A DNA stretch of 64,000 nucleotides. It comes from Terrimonas sp. Lineage in GTDB: Bacteria > Bacteroidota > Bacteroidia > Chitinophagales > Chitinophagaceae. Shown here piece after piece: positions 18,901 through 26,749 of the stretch. How positions within the stretch are numbered: the stretch's first letter is position 1; every line of letters starts with the position of its first letter. Where the stretch lies: NCBI GenBank assembly GCA_016125075.1, contig WGMO01000007.1, positions 91,491 through 155,490 on the forward strand. Direction: 5' to 3'. Below the pieces are notes generated by a model. The model searched no databases. It saw only the letters and a program-made list of their open reading frames with translations, and was not told the DNA's origin. A program made the translations under genes and the position numbers.

Positions 18901-21900
18901 AAAGTAGAAGCGGAACGTTATTTTTTCTCCGGGATTGATAGTAACCCCATCGATCCCATTCACGGCAAGGGAATAGGTATTGGTGGGGCCGCCAGATTGA
19001 TTGGCCAATGCAATCGGGTTGGCAAAACCACCGGGAATGGAACTGACATCCGAAGAGTCGTTCACAAATCCATCCCTGGAATAAACAACCGCAAGTTTGG
19101 TATTACTGGATGTCTGGTAAAAAGCGGCCGTGGCGAAAATGGAATCCACCCGAACCCTATAACCGTTTTCTGCGGTGACCGTAAACTGCTCGTACCACAT
19201 TCTCTGTAAAGTACCACCCGGTCCTCCTGCAGAAGATCCCCATGCCCCACTGCCATCGGCTGTTGCACCGAAAGCCTGTCCGTATTGTGCAGAATAAGCC
19301 GGAATAGCCGGTACCTGAGTACCGTTGGAAAGATATAAATTATTCAGAGTCGGTGTACTGGCGGTTACACCAGGTGATCTTACGGCCTCACTATCATTAC
19401 CATCAGTCGAAAAAGGCCAATGCTGTAATACTCCGGGCAGGGTATTGATATCCACGGATTCCCCCACCACTTTAACATCCTTGATCATACCATAGCGTCC
19501 GGCACTGCTGCTGCTGCAGCTAAAGTAGAAACGGAAACTTAATGTTTCCCCCGGCTGTAAGGTCGCACCACCGATCCCTGCCACTGAAAGCGGGAATGTT
19601 GCCGATGGCCCGGCCGTCTGGTTGGGTAAGGATATGGGATTTGCAAATCCACCAGGAATAGAAAATACATCAGTAGAATCATTCACAAATCCATCCTTCG
19701 AGTATACTACTGCCAGCCTGGTATTGCTGGAGGTATTGTAAAATGCACCTGTCACATAAATTGAGTCTACCCTTACCTGGTAGCCATTATCAGCAGTCAC
19801 GGTAAACTGTTCATACCAGATTCTCTGCAAGGTACCACCCGGTCCCCCGATCGCGGTTCCCCACATTCCACTTCCGTCTGCGGAAGCACCAAATGCCTGT
19901 CCGAACTGTGATGAATAAGCGGGTATGGGTGTAGGGGTTGTTATGGTCGTTCCATTTGATACATATAAATTATTTAGGGTTGGCGTGCTCGGTAAAACAC
20001 CGGTTGCTCTTACATCAGCGCTGTCATTGGCATTGGTTGTAAACGGCCAGAGTTGCAATACCTGGTAATTAGGGGCATTACCATCAGCTGTGGTACCGGT
20101 CAACATCACATATTTTGTTTCACCACTATTGGTGGTCAGTACAAGACTATCCGTATAAGTTCCGGCAGCGGCAGCATTGAGCCTGATCATGATATTGGTG
20201 GCACCCACAAGATTTGCCGTTGGCGTAAGATTGACAGCGGCCGGATTGCTTACCCAGGTCGTGCCGCCATTTGATGAAATATCAAAATTTGCCGGGGGCG
20301 TAATCACGATATCGCCCAGCAAATTATCGCCGGAAACTGAGATGGTCTGGGCCGCAGAGGGTGTTCCCAGGTTCTGCCCGAATGCCTGTACCGTTCCGGT
20401 CGTTGTGATAGCGGGCATGCTTGATATTTCTAGGGTATCCGTAACATGGGAGGCATACCCGGTTTTTGAACCCACCAGGTAATAGAAATAAGAGGTGCCT
20501 ACGGCAGGAATCACGTCCGTTAGCTGAAAATTCACCGAACTGTCATTGGTGGCCGTCAGCTCACCGATCTTGGTAAATCCCGATGCCCGGGTGGCGGAAC
20601 GGAATAATTCATATTTGATCTGGTCTTTCGCCCAGCTGATATTCCAGTCGAATGTGCTGTTCGATGCTCCCTTCACGCCTCTGAAATTCGCAATAGCGAT
20701 ATCCCTGGGTTCGTTTGTACAGACCAGTGACGATACTGCGCAGGGATCCCACGCACCAAAAAGGTTGGCGTTTGTATAAGTAGCCGCTTCCGTTGCATTC
20801 AATTGTTTAGACCAGGGAACCCGCTGGCTGATGTCTACCGGGTTACCATTGAAAAGCCTGCTCTGGTATTCACCATAATAAATGATATTGGTATTGGTGC
20901 CGGCATCCCATACGGCCCAGCCTTCTGGTTTGATGGATCCGCTCATCCGTGCATTGAGCCAAACAACTTTATTTTCTGCCGGGGTTGCAAAACCTGTACT
21001 ATTCTGCCAGGGTCTTCCCAACACATATTGGGTACCCCCCGTATTATCAGGTATTGCACAATCCCTGAACACGAATCCATTGGCCTGACCCGGTGTGGTG
21101 TTGGCGGCCGTCAGGTAGGAACTGCTGGTATTCGAACGGGTCTTCGCATAGATCGTTGTAGAATCAAAGACGGCGATGGAACTTCCAAAAATGAAATCCA
21201 CATTGCCATCAATGTAACAGTCTTTGAAATATTGGCGGGGTGTACCACCACCCTTGATATATAAAGTATCCTGGTTACCAAGGAAACGACAGTTTTTGAA
21301 AATGGCCCTGTCATTATTCACCAGCACAGCGACAGCCTGTGATCCGTCGCCATAGGTGTTGGCGAAGGTAATATTGAAGGCTGCAAAATCAGGAGCACCT
21401 ACTGTAAAACTGGCTGAATTCTGGGTACCTACTGTTCCGCCACCGGGAAGCGGATCACTCGCTCCGTCATCATAATAGAGCAGCACATTGGCTACGCTTT
21501 CTCCCACCAGGTGAATAAAGGGTTTGTTGGAAGGAACCGTTATCTTCTCATAATACTGTCCATTCTTTATAAAAATGATAAAGGGAGCCGTGAGACCCAC
21601 GGGTGCTGCATTGATAGCAGCCTGAACCGTAGTATAGTCGCCTGAACCGTCTTTAGCCACCACCAGGGCTGTTCCCGGAGGAGCCGTTGACTGATAAGCG
21701 GTTCCTGTAACCGGAACATCCAGTGTAGTGGCCCCATTGCTGGCATTGGTAATATTCCCGGAATAGGGACCAGCTGCTGATGCATTCAACCGAACATTGA
21801 TCATCTTTGGCGATACAGTTCCACTGCTTTGCGTTACCGTTAAAGGTGATGCGTTTCCATGCCAGGTAATACCGCCATCGGCAGAAACCTCAAAAGGAAC

Positions 21901-23511
21901 CGGTGGGGTGATCGTTACATCATTGGTAAGACTGTATGCTGAAAGGGTATAATGCTGAATGGAAGAAGGTGCAGGAATATTCTGGGTGAACGCATTCATG
22001 GTGCCCGTTGCAGTGATCCTGGGTGCATCCACCAGGCTGTTCAGATAATTTTCAAGGTTCGTGTAACCGTTAGCAGCAATACCGTTCCGGTCGGCAGGGT
22101 CATTTATATTCAACCCATTCGCAGTTTCATACGCATCCGGCATTCCATCATGATCGGTATCAGTCGGTGCCGTGGTTGAATTTAAAGTAGGCCAGGCATT
22201 GACCGTCGATGCATAGGGCGTTCCATGCGGGTAACCACCCTGCACGTCAATCAGCCTTCCGGTCCTGTTCATCACATCGTTCACAATCCGTTGATCGAGG
22301 GTATCCCTTGCAAAACTGGCGCCGCCATATTGTAATACCAGGTTATAGGCTTCTTGGGCACTGTGTGTCGTAACCGGTTCCATTGAAAAAGGAGTGGAGA
22401 CTTTTGCCTGGGAAGTGTCGGCCTGAGAACCGCCACTCATGGCAGCTCCCAGCCAGTTGTTGGCAGTAATGGCAACAGATCCATCCACGTAATTCCCGTT
22501 CACATAATACTGCCCATAGGGAAGTACCGGGCTGGAAGTCTGTTTCCCGGGATTTATGACCATATAACGTATAGGAACACCTGAAGAATTCCCGGAAGAA
22601 GTGGATGGCCCGTACTTGAAATAATTATTGACAATATTATAATTACCACCTTCTCCACCATTCACATTATAGGAAGCCCAATTGTAAATAACATTATTCC
22701 TGAAATCGGCGTTTTCCTGTCCCGGTGTGAAAGGAGACAGGTTACGGCTGCCATCGAACCGGGGACCCCTGCCTTTGATATGGGCAATCAGGTTATGATG
22801 AAAAGAAGCATGCCTTCCCCCCCAGATACCGCCATATCCGTGTTCTTCAAAATCCGTATCTCCGGTTTCAAAATGGTAGGAATAATTTAAGGGTTCAGTA
22901 ATAAAACTCCATTGGATCGTCAGGCTGTCGCCCCGGTAAATAGAGAGCGCTTCATCCGAACTCCAGCTGGACGTACAATGATCGATAATGATGTTTTTAT
23001 TCCCCAGGTTACCAAAAGAATCATCACCTCCACTCCCGTTCACCATACCCAGGTTCTGGTTTTTATCCCCCATCCGGAACCGCATATAGCGGACAATCAC
23101 ATTGTCGCCGTTAATAACAGTAGGGTAATCGGCAATACAAATGCCATCGCCCGGTGCCGTTTGCCCGGCAATCGTGGTATTGCCCTTGATGGTAAGCTTT
23201 GAATTAAGGTGTATTGTTCCGGAAACCCTGAATACAATCGTCCTATATGTTGCGGTCTGTGATAAGGCATACCGTAAACTTCCGGGGTTATTGTCATCAT
23301 TCAGGTTGGTTACTTCAAAAACAGTCGTGGCCAAAGAAGCCGTACCCCTTCCCCCCGACGTATACTTACCGGCGCCTTCCGCTCCCGGAAAGGCCGCTAT
23401 CTGTGCATTTGTTTGCTGATAAGAAATAATTACAACTGCAAGAAGTATTAATCTAATCAGAAAAGATCTTGTTGGCATGAAAGTTAATGAGTGGCTGGTA
23501 AAGATGCTCAT
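16000..23511 (-). CDS. Giant secreted PL1 pectate lyase - CE8 pectin methylesterase with repeat modules and T9SS domain
   Basis: A 2503-residue multimodular pectinase. A signal peptide ends at about residue 37 (TNAQ); Met12 at 23478 is an alternative start. Approximate layout: PL1 pectate lyase 37-480 (GGRGTAS start, IIIDHCTSSWSSDEALS, GRGPRFDG with the RxPR-type catalytic Arg); a calcium-binding TSP3-like DTDHDGMPD linker; an Ig-like B module 495-600; CE8 610-915 (GNQDTLY, DFIFG, LGRPW intact); a fibronectin-III-like region 930-1030; a second B module 1030-1145; four A modules of about 205 residues (1150-1970); four B modules of about 112 residues (1975-2420); and a C-terminal type IX sorting domain from about 2425 (VYPVPAHNTIYL to the end). 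Lyase and methylesterase in one chain suggest processive demethylation and cutting at the cell surface. It is 3 bases downstream of a stand-alone PL1 with a closely similar lyase domain, suggesting duplication. Confidence 0.93.
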   Translation of the reverse strand: MSIFTSHSLTFMPTRSFLIRLILLAVVIISYQQTNAQIAAFPGAEGAGKYTSGGRGTASLATTVFEVTNLNDDNNPGSLRYALSQTATYRTIVFRVSGTIHLNSKLTIKGNTTIAGQTAPGDGICIADYPTVINGDNVIVRYMRFRMGDKNQNLGMVNGSGGDDSFGNLGNKNIIIDHCTSSWSSDEALSIYRGDSLTIQWSFITEPLNYSYHFETGDTDFEEHGYGGIWGGRHASFHHNLIAHIKGRGPRFDGSRNLSPFTPGQENADFRNNVIYNWASYNVNGGEGGNYNIVNNYFKYGPSTSSGNSSGVPIRYMVINPGKQTSSPVLPYGQYYVNGNYVDGSVAITANNWLGAAMSGGSQADTSQAKVSTPFSMEPVTTHSAQEAYNLVLQYGGASFARDTLDQRIVNDVMNRTGRLIDVQGGYPHGTPYASTVNAWPTLNSTTAPTDTDHDGMPDAYETANGLNINDPADRNGIAANGYTNLENYLNSLVDAPRITATGTMNAFTQNIPAPSSIQHYTLSAYSLTNDVTITPPVPFEVSADGGITWHGNASPLTVTQSSGTVSPKMINVRLNASAAGPYSGNITNASNGATTLDVPVTGTAYQSTAPPGTALVVAKDGSGDYTTVQAAINAAPVGLTAPFIIFIKNGQYYEKITVPSNKPFIHLVGESVANVLLYYDDGASDPLPGGGTVGTQNSASFTVGAPDFAAFNITFANTYGDGSQAVAVLVNNDRAIFKNCRFLGNQDTLYIKGGGTPRQYFKDCYIDGNVDFIFGSSIAVFDSTTIYAKTRSNTSSSYLTAANTTPGQANGFVFRDCAIPDNTGGTQYVLGRPWQNSTGFATPAENKVVWLNARMSGSIKPEGWAVWDAGTNTNIIYYGEYQSRLFNGNPVDISQRVPWSKQLNATEAATYTNANLFGAWDPCAVSSLVCTNEPRDIAIANFRGVKGASNSTFDWNISWAKDQIKYELFRSATRASGFTKIGELTATNDSSVNFQLTDVIPAVGTSYFYYLVGSKTGYASHVTDTLEISSMPAITTTGTVQAFGQNLGTPSAAQTISVSGDNLLGDIVITPPANFDISSNGGTTWVSNPAAVNLTPTANLVGATNIMIRLNAAAAGTYTDSLVLTTNSGETKYVMLTGTTADGNAPNYQVLQLWPFTTNANDSADVRATGVLPSTPTLNNLYVSNGTTITTPTPIPAYSSQFGQAFGASADGSGMWGTAIGGPGGTLQRIWYEQFTVTADNGYQVRVDSIYVTGAFYNTSSNTRLAVVYSKDGFVNDSTDVFSIPGGFANPISLPNQTAGPSATFPLSVAGIGGATLQPGETLSFRFYFSCSSSSAGRYGMIKDVKVVGESVDINTLPGVLQHWPFSTDGNDSEAVRSPGVTASTPTLNNLYLSNGTQVPAIPAYSAQYGQAFGATADGSGAWGSSAGGPGGTLQRMWYEQFTVTAENGYRVRVDSIFATAAFYQTSSNTKLAVVYSRDGFVNDSSDVSSIPGGFANPIALANQSGGPTNTYSLAVNGIDGVTINPGEKITFRFYFSCSSSSLGRYGMMKDVKVYGLSTDLSTIPGVIQHWPFTTDGNDSASVRSAGVTPSTPTLNNLYLSNGTQVPAIPAYSAQYGQAFGATANGSGAWGTSSGGPGGTLQRSWYEQFTVTAKSSYEVRIDSLFATAAFYQTSSNTKLAVVYSLSNFIADSADVTSTGSFANPIALANQSAGPTNRYAIEVAGTNGLVLQPGQTATFRFYFSCSSSSLGRYGMLKDVQVFGLATNVATPIEVLQHWPFSTDGNDSVAVRSPGVTPSTPTLHNLYLSNGTQVPAIPAYSAQYGQAFGATPDGSGAWGSSAGGPGGTLQRSWYEQFTVTANGGYSVRVDSLRLTSAFYQTSSNTKLAVVYSLSNFVSDSADVTSQGSFANPIALANQSGGPTNEYAIELAGTTGITLLPGQTLTLRFYFSCSSSSLGRYGMLKDVKVIGSANSTGGPVPTVLAAGTLGDFTQIIGSPSSVQTYTVSGADLLSDITVTPPLNYEISDDGGTTWYTNSNPLVIPQSGGLAANTTISVRLNASALGNYSGNITHTSLAANTVNLAVNGNTVPVPVITATSTLNNFSHTVGVPSAPQAYTISGTGILDNITITPPANFEVSGDGGVTWKTNTSPLVIASSGGMVANTSIDVRMNAAAAGNFSGNIVHVSTGAASVDVPVNGTAIPAPLITVNGTLSGFTQILGTASAVQTYTVQGDFLTGNITLTAPADYEISADGGTTWFSNASPLTLVQSGGSVPATTISVRLNAASTGAHAGNIVHVSSGTANKTVPVSGLTLPKPLITVTANLTGFDQTLGSPSVTQSYTVSGQNLTDNITVTPPAKYEISANGGITWQTTAVTLVRANGSVAPTTILVRLNAAFTGFYSGNIIHSSTNAATVNLQLNGVTTVNAAFKVYPVPAHNTIYLAHPITTERALLTLFNATGQKAGSLQTQPNTIETPVDISRLSGGIYFLQYELGGKKVILRFMRD
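16245..17580 (-). repeat. Four tandem Ig-like B modules in the giant pectinase gene
   Basis: Four consecutive units of about 336 bases (112 residues) share the pattern FxQxxGxxSxxQxYTVSG, IxVTPPxxYEIS, GGxTW, TTIxVRLNA and GNIxHxS. Two further, more diverged copies lie outside this block at about 21700-22020 and 20080-20420. They are beta-sandwich spacer or adhesion modules by appearance; the function is not known. Confidence 0.85.
17590..20070 (-). repeat. Four tandem A modules (about 0.62 kb each) in the giant pectinase gene
   Basis: Four direct copies with starts spaced about 613-630 bases apart (LQHWPF-type starts near 18190, 18800, 19430 and 20060). Each encodes about 205 residues with WPFxTDGNDS, STPTLNNLYLSNGT, YGQAFGAT, GGPGGTLQRxWYEQFTVTA, FYQTSSNTKLAVVYS, FRFYFSCSSS and GRYGMLKDVKV. 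The copies remain very similar at DNA level. I do not recognise the module as a named family; a jelly-roll carbohydrate-binding role is a guess. Confidence 0.9.
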
Positions 23512-23514
23512 ACG

Positions 23515-24960
23515 CTAATTTTTGACGTTAGTTTTTTGTGCCCGCTTATTTTCCGGAACCAGGCTATTGACATATAATTCAAGATTCGTATAGTAAGGAT
23601 CTAAGGATACAACTGTTGCATCATTGCCCTGATGGACATCAAGACCCATTTTTTTCTCCCAATTGTCAGGCATTCCATCCCCGTCACTGTCTTTGGGGGC
23701 CTGCAGGTACTGCAGCAGGGGCCAGGCATTCCGGGTCAGTTCATATTCGGTGCCATGTGGAAAACCGCCTTGTACATCGATCAGTTTTCCGGTACCCTCT
23801 TGTACATCGCGGACGATGCGCTGGTCAAGGGTGTCTCGATGCAAACTGGCGCCGGCATGGGCCAATACAAGCCGGTATGCTGCCTCTGCAGACTGTGTCG
23901 TTACGGGATCAGCAGGAAATTCCTTATCCACAAGTGCGATTTCTCTATCGGCTGCATTCCCCTGGTGCATTTCCACCCCCAATTCATTATGGGCAGAAAT
24001 CTCGGGAAACCCTTCCAAACAATTCCCGGCAATAAAAAATTTTCCGAAGGGGATCTCTTCTCCTTTTTTATAGGGATTGAGAAAACGGTCGCGGGCGTTT
24101 TTTTTAGTGGAGGGTCCTGGTTTGTAGTAATTGTTGAGCATATTGTAGGATCCCCCTTCGCCGGCATAGGAGTTGTTTTCTCCCCAGTTATAAATAACAT
24201 TATTGCGGAAATCAACAAACTCCGGGCGCTTGTTTCTGATCCCATTGAACCTGGGGGTTCGGTTATTGCAATGCGCAAAAAGGTTATGATGTGCAGACAT
24301 ATGCTCTCCGCCCCAGATGCCCCCATAACCATGGTGTTCATACCCTGTATCTCCTTCCTCAAAATGATAGGAATAATTCAGGGGTTCTGCAATAAGATTC
24401 CATTGGAGGGTGGTACTGTCGCCTGCGTATACCGTAAAGGCCTCATCTGTGCTCCAACTCATGGTGCAATGATCGATGATAATATTTTTTCTGTGCGTGC
24501 CGCCAAATGCATCGTCGCCACCATTCCCATCAATCATTCCTGCTTTTTGGTTTTTATCCCCCATCCGGAACCGCATATACCGTACAATGATATTATCCCC
24601 CTTTAAGAGGACAGGGTAATCAGCAATACAGATCCCGTCTCCCGGGGCTGTTTGTCCTGCAACGGTAAGGTCTCCCCTGAAATTCAGTTCGGAATTCAGG
24701 TGGATGGTTCCGGATATGCTGAACACCACGAAACGTTTTTCTTTTGCTTCCACGGCATTGCGCAGGCTACCCGGGCCATCATCTTCCAGGTTGGTCACTA
24801 CATATACTTTCCCTCCCCTTCCCCCGGTGGTATATTTTCCAAAACCCTCTGCGCCGGGAAACGCGAGGGGCCCCTGCTGTGTAAAACCTGAAATCCCGGT
24901 CAATATTAAAATGACCAGGAATCCGGAAACATGATGTTTTGAAATATCTTTTTTATTCAT
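23515..24960 (-). CDS. PL1 pectate lyase, stand-alone
   Basis: A 481-residue secreted beta-helix lyase that cleaves de-esterified homogalacturonan by beta-elimination. The signal segment is near residues 10-28. Family blocks are AFPGAEGFGKYTTGGRGG, TIAGQTAPGDG-like TVAGQTAPGDGICIAD, IIIDHCTMSWSTDEA and NRTPRFNG, the last with the Arg of the RxPR-type site. The C-terminal DSDGDGMPDNWE is a calcium-binding TSP3-like stretch. There is no T9SS domain, so unlike its giant neighbour it should stay periplasmic or leave by another route. It shares long near-identical stretches with residues 37-490 of the downstream giant protein. It lies 72 bases after the beta-helix lipoprotein gene, across a strong hairpin. 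Confidence 0.92.
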   Translation of the reverse strand: MNKKDISKHHVSGFLVILILTGISGFTQQGPLAFPGAEGFGKYTTGGRGGKVYVVTNLEDDGPGSLRNAVEAKEKRFVVFSISGTIHLNSELNFRGDLTVAGQTAPGDGICIADYPVLLKGDNIIVRYMRFRMGDKNQKAGMIDGNGGDDAFGGTHRKNIIIDHCTMSWSTDEAFTVYAGDSTTLQWNLIAEPLNYSYHFEEGDTGYEHHGYGGIWGGEHMSAHHNLFAHCNNRTPRFNGIRNKRPEFVDFRNNVIYNWGENNSYAGEGGSYNMLNNYYKPGPSTKKNARDRFLNPYKKGEEIPFGKFFIAGNCLEGFPEISAHNELGVEMHQGNAADREIALVDKEFPADPVTTQSAEAAYRLVLAHAGASLHRDTLDQRIVRDVQEGTGKLIDVQGGFPHGTEYELTRNAWPLLQYLQAPKDSDGDGMPDNWEKKMGLDVHQGNDATVVSLDPYYTNLELYVNSLVPENKRAQKTNVKN

Positions 24961-24991
24961 CCCATAATTGGCTTTCTGATGATGAATTGGT

Positions 24992-25024
24992 GGGCAGGAT
25001 GCAGTTTTTTATGCCATCCTGCCC
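24992..25024 (-). other. Strong hairpin between surface lipoprotein gene and PL1 gene
   Basis: Arms GGGCAGGATG and CATCCTGCCC (10 bases, perfect) enclose a 13-base loop. On the minus strand it is not followed by a run of T, so it is not a textbook terminator. It could stabilise the upstream susC-susD-lipoprotein mRNA or attenuate expression of the downstream lyases. Confidence 0.6.
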
Positions 25025-25032
25025 AAAGAATT

Positions 25033-26721
25033 TTAAAATGCCCATCTCGGGTCGCCAATAGGTCCACCGGTCGTACTGGCAGTCCTGAGTGGGGAACCCT
25101 GTGGAAGGGTAAAATCAGTCGTTGCACCCGTCCAGCCCAAATCGATATTGGTAATGTTGTTTAGGGTAACATTTGACGGGATGGTCAGGGGTGCGGAGGT
25201 GGGCATTGCCCCATCCATTATGTTGAAAAGGTTACTGTTATTGATACCTATGATAGCGTTGCCAGCCCGGATCAGGTCGCCGGGTCCTACCGTAGCACCT
25301 GGATAGGGCGTATTGCCAAAAATGCAATTGGACATGGTCACTTCCACATCGTTGGCATTCACATCAAACAGGATATAGGTTTGGTTGGCAAGACCAAGAT
25401 TGTTAATGGTACAATGATCCACGGTGATCACGGGTCTTGGATTAACAGAGAAAGTGGCATCCCAGTCCACAAAGCATCTTCCAATTGAATATAAGGTAGA
25501 GTTGGTCACTTCCAGGGTCGCAAAAGCGAGTTTGTTGATCTGGAAAAAACTATAATTGGTATTGACCGTAGCCAGGTTATAGACAAAGGAGTTATTGATT
25601 TTTATGGAATTGATCTTATGGGCACCGTTGCTGCTGCCCCTGTTGGCGCGCATAAAGGTGTTGCCCATTTCATGTACCCGGCAATTCTCAACCAGTACAT
25701 CCGTAAAAACAGCAGGGTCTCCATCCGCCGCCAATCCGGTAAAATTGAGGAAATACAGGGCCGTTTGCCCGGTCGCTGTGGAGGCTGATGCGTCAAAATC
25801 GATTCCTTTCAAAGTAACCCCAGCCCCATTACCTTTGAGGTTGATTTCTTTAAAATTGACCCTGGTATCCAGGGGATCGCCGGAAACGGATTGTATGCCG
25901 ATGGTTTTTTGCAGGATGACCAGGGTGGTAAAAGTACCTGTCCCATCCAAACAATCATAGGTGCCGGGATTCAAACCAATAATATCCCCCGTCACGGCAT
26001 TGTTGACGGCCGTAACCAGGTCATCGCCGGGATTTAAAATAATCGTAAAGATGTTGGGTTCCTTTGTTGTAAAATCAACTGTCCCTTTACTCACTGCTCC
26101 TTTAAAGATCTCTGCCGTATAATTGGTCAGCGGCGCCAGTACATCAATGAATTTATAGTTATTGGCAATATCTGTGGCATCGAGGGGTATATCAAAGGAT
26201 GCCCCACCGGATGGTGTGACCGTTATTTTTGTAAGACCAGGTGTAGGCCGCCATCTCAAAATCACGCTGGTGTCTTTTAATTCAATATCGAGTACAGGAA
26301 AAAATATCTGCTCACCGGTTATCATAAAGACATCACTCACCACCCATCCAGATTCTTCGGTATTGCCCAATGCATTCGCTTTTACCCTGGCATAATAGGG
26401 TTGCCGAACTTCCAGATCCGCATCCGTGATCACAATCACAGAAGTATCGATGGTTTGGGTATAATCGATCGCCCCCTGGAAAGTCCCGTCTTTCGAAACT
26501 TCAACTGTATACTGAACATCCTTTCCGGTGGTGAACAACGATGCATTCCATTCCAGTTTGACCTGTGTTTCACCCTGTGTAATATTAATATCTCCGGGTT
26601 TGAACTGACGGGGCAATTCAAAATTGCCGTTATAATCCTTCTTACAGGAAATAGATAAGATCGTAAGCATTCCTATGATCAGGATCCGGTTTGCGGAGAG
26701 ATATTTGAATATATTTTTCAT
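25033..26721 (-). CDS. Surface lipoprotein with fibronectin-like repeats and pectate-lyase-like beta-helix (DUF4957/DUF5123 type), SusE/F position
   Basis: A 562-residue lipoprotein with the lipobox ending LSISC near residue 27. I start at the ATG at 26721 (a TTG lies one codon upstream). Residues about 35-230 form two fibronectin-III-like domains (GETQVKLEWNAS, PYYARVKANALGNTEESGW, KDTSVILRWRPTPG). Residues about 235-560 are a predicted right-handed beta-helix (TAVNNAVTGDIIGLNPGTYD, VTLKGIDFDASAS, repeated N-rich turns) ending in GDPRW, a common C-terminal feature of these proteins. No catalytic site is apparent, so a pectin-binding role beside SusD at the cell surface is inferred. Gene order susC-susD-this gene supports it. 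Confidence 0.78.
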   Translation of the reverse strand: MKNIFKYLSANRILIIGMLTILSISCKKDYNGNFELPRQFKPGDINITQGETQVKLEWNASLFTTGKDVQYTVEVSKDGTFQGAIDYTQTIDTSVIVITDADLEVRQPYYARVKANALGNTEESGWVVSDVFMITGEQIFFPVLDIELKDTSVILRWRPTPGLTKITVTPSGGASFDIPLDATDIANNYKFIDVLAPLTNYTAEIFKGAVSKGTVDFTTKEPNIFTIILNPGDDLVTAVNNAVTGDIIGLNPGTYDCLDGTGTFTTLVILQKTIGIQSVSGDPLDTRVNFKEINLKGNGAGVTLKGIDFDASASTATGQTALYFLNFTGLAADGDPAVFTDVLVENCRVHEMGNTFMRANRGSSNGAHKINSIKINNSFVYNLATVNTNYSFFQINKLAFATLEVTNSTLYSIGRCFVDWDATFSVNPRPVITVDHCTINNLGLANQTYILFDVNANDVEVTMSNCIFGNTPYPGATVGPGDLIRAGNAIIGINNSNLFNIMDGAMPTSAPLTIPSNVTLNNITNIDLGWTGATTDFTLPQGSPLRTASTTGGPIGDPRWAF

Positions 26722-26749
26722 CAAGCAATCATTTTATTAAATAACAAAA

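Noticed and set aside
17590..20070. Regular repeats considered as a CRISPR or satellite array
   Set aside because: The period is about 0.62 kb and stays in frame within one protein; these are protein domain repeats.
20803..21264. Open frame of 153 codons antisense to the giant pectinase
   Set aside because: Lies wholly opposite the CE8 domain and has no family resemblance or plausible start context.
23632..24606. Long open frame (324 codons) on the plus strand inside the PL1 gene
   Set aside because: It is antisense to a clear pectate lyase gene, lacks recognisable domains and reads as the shadow of a biased codon usage.
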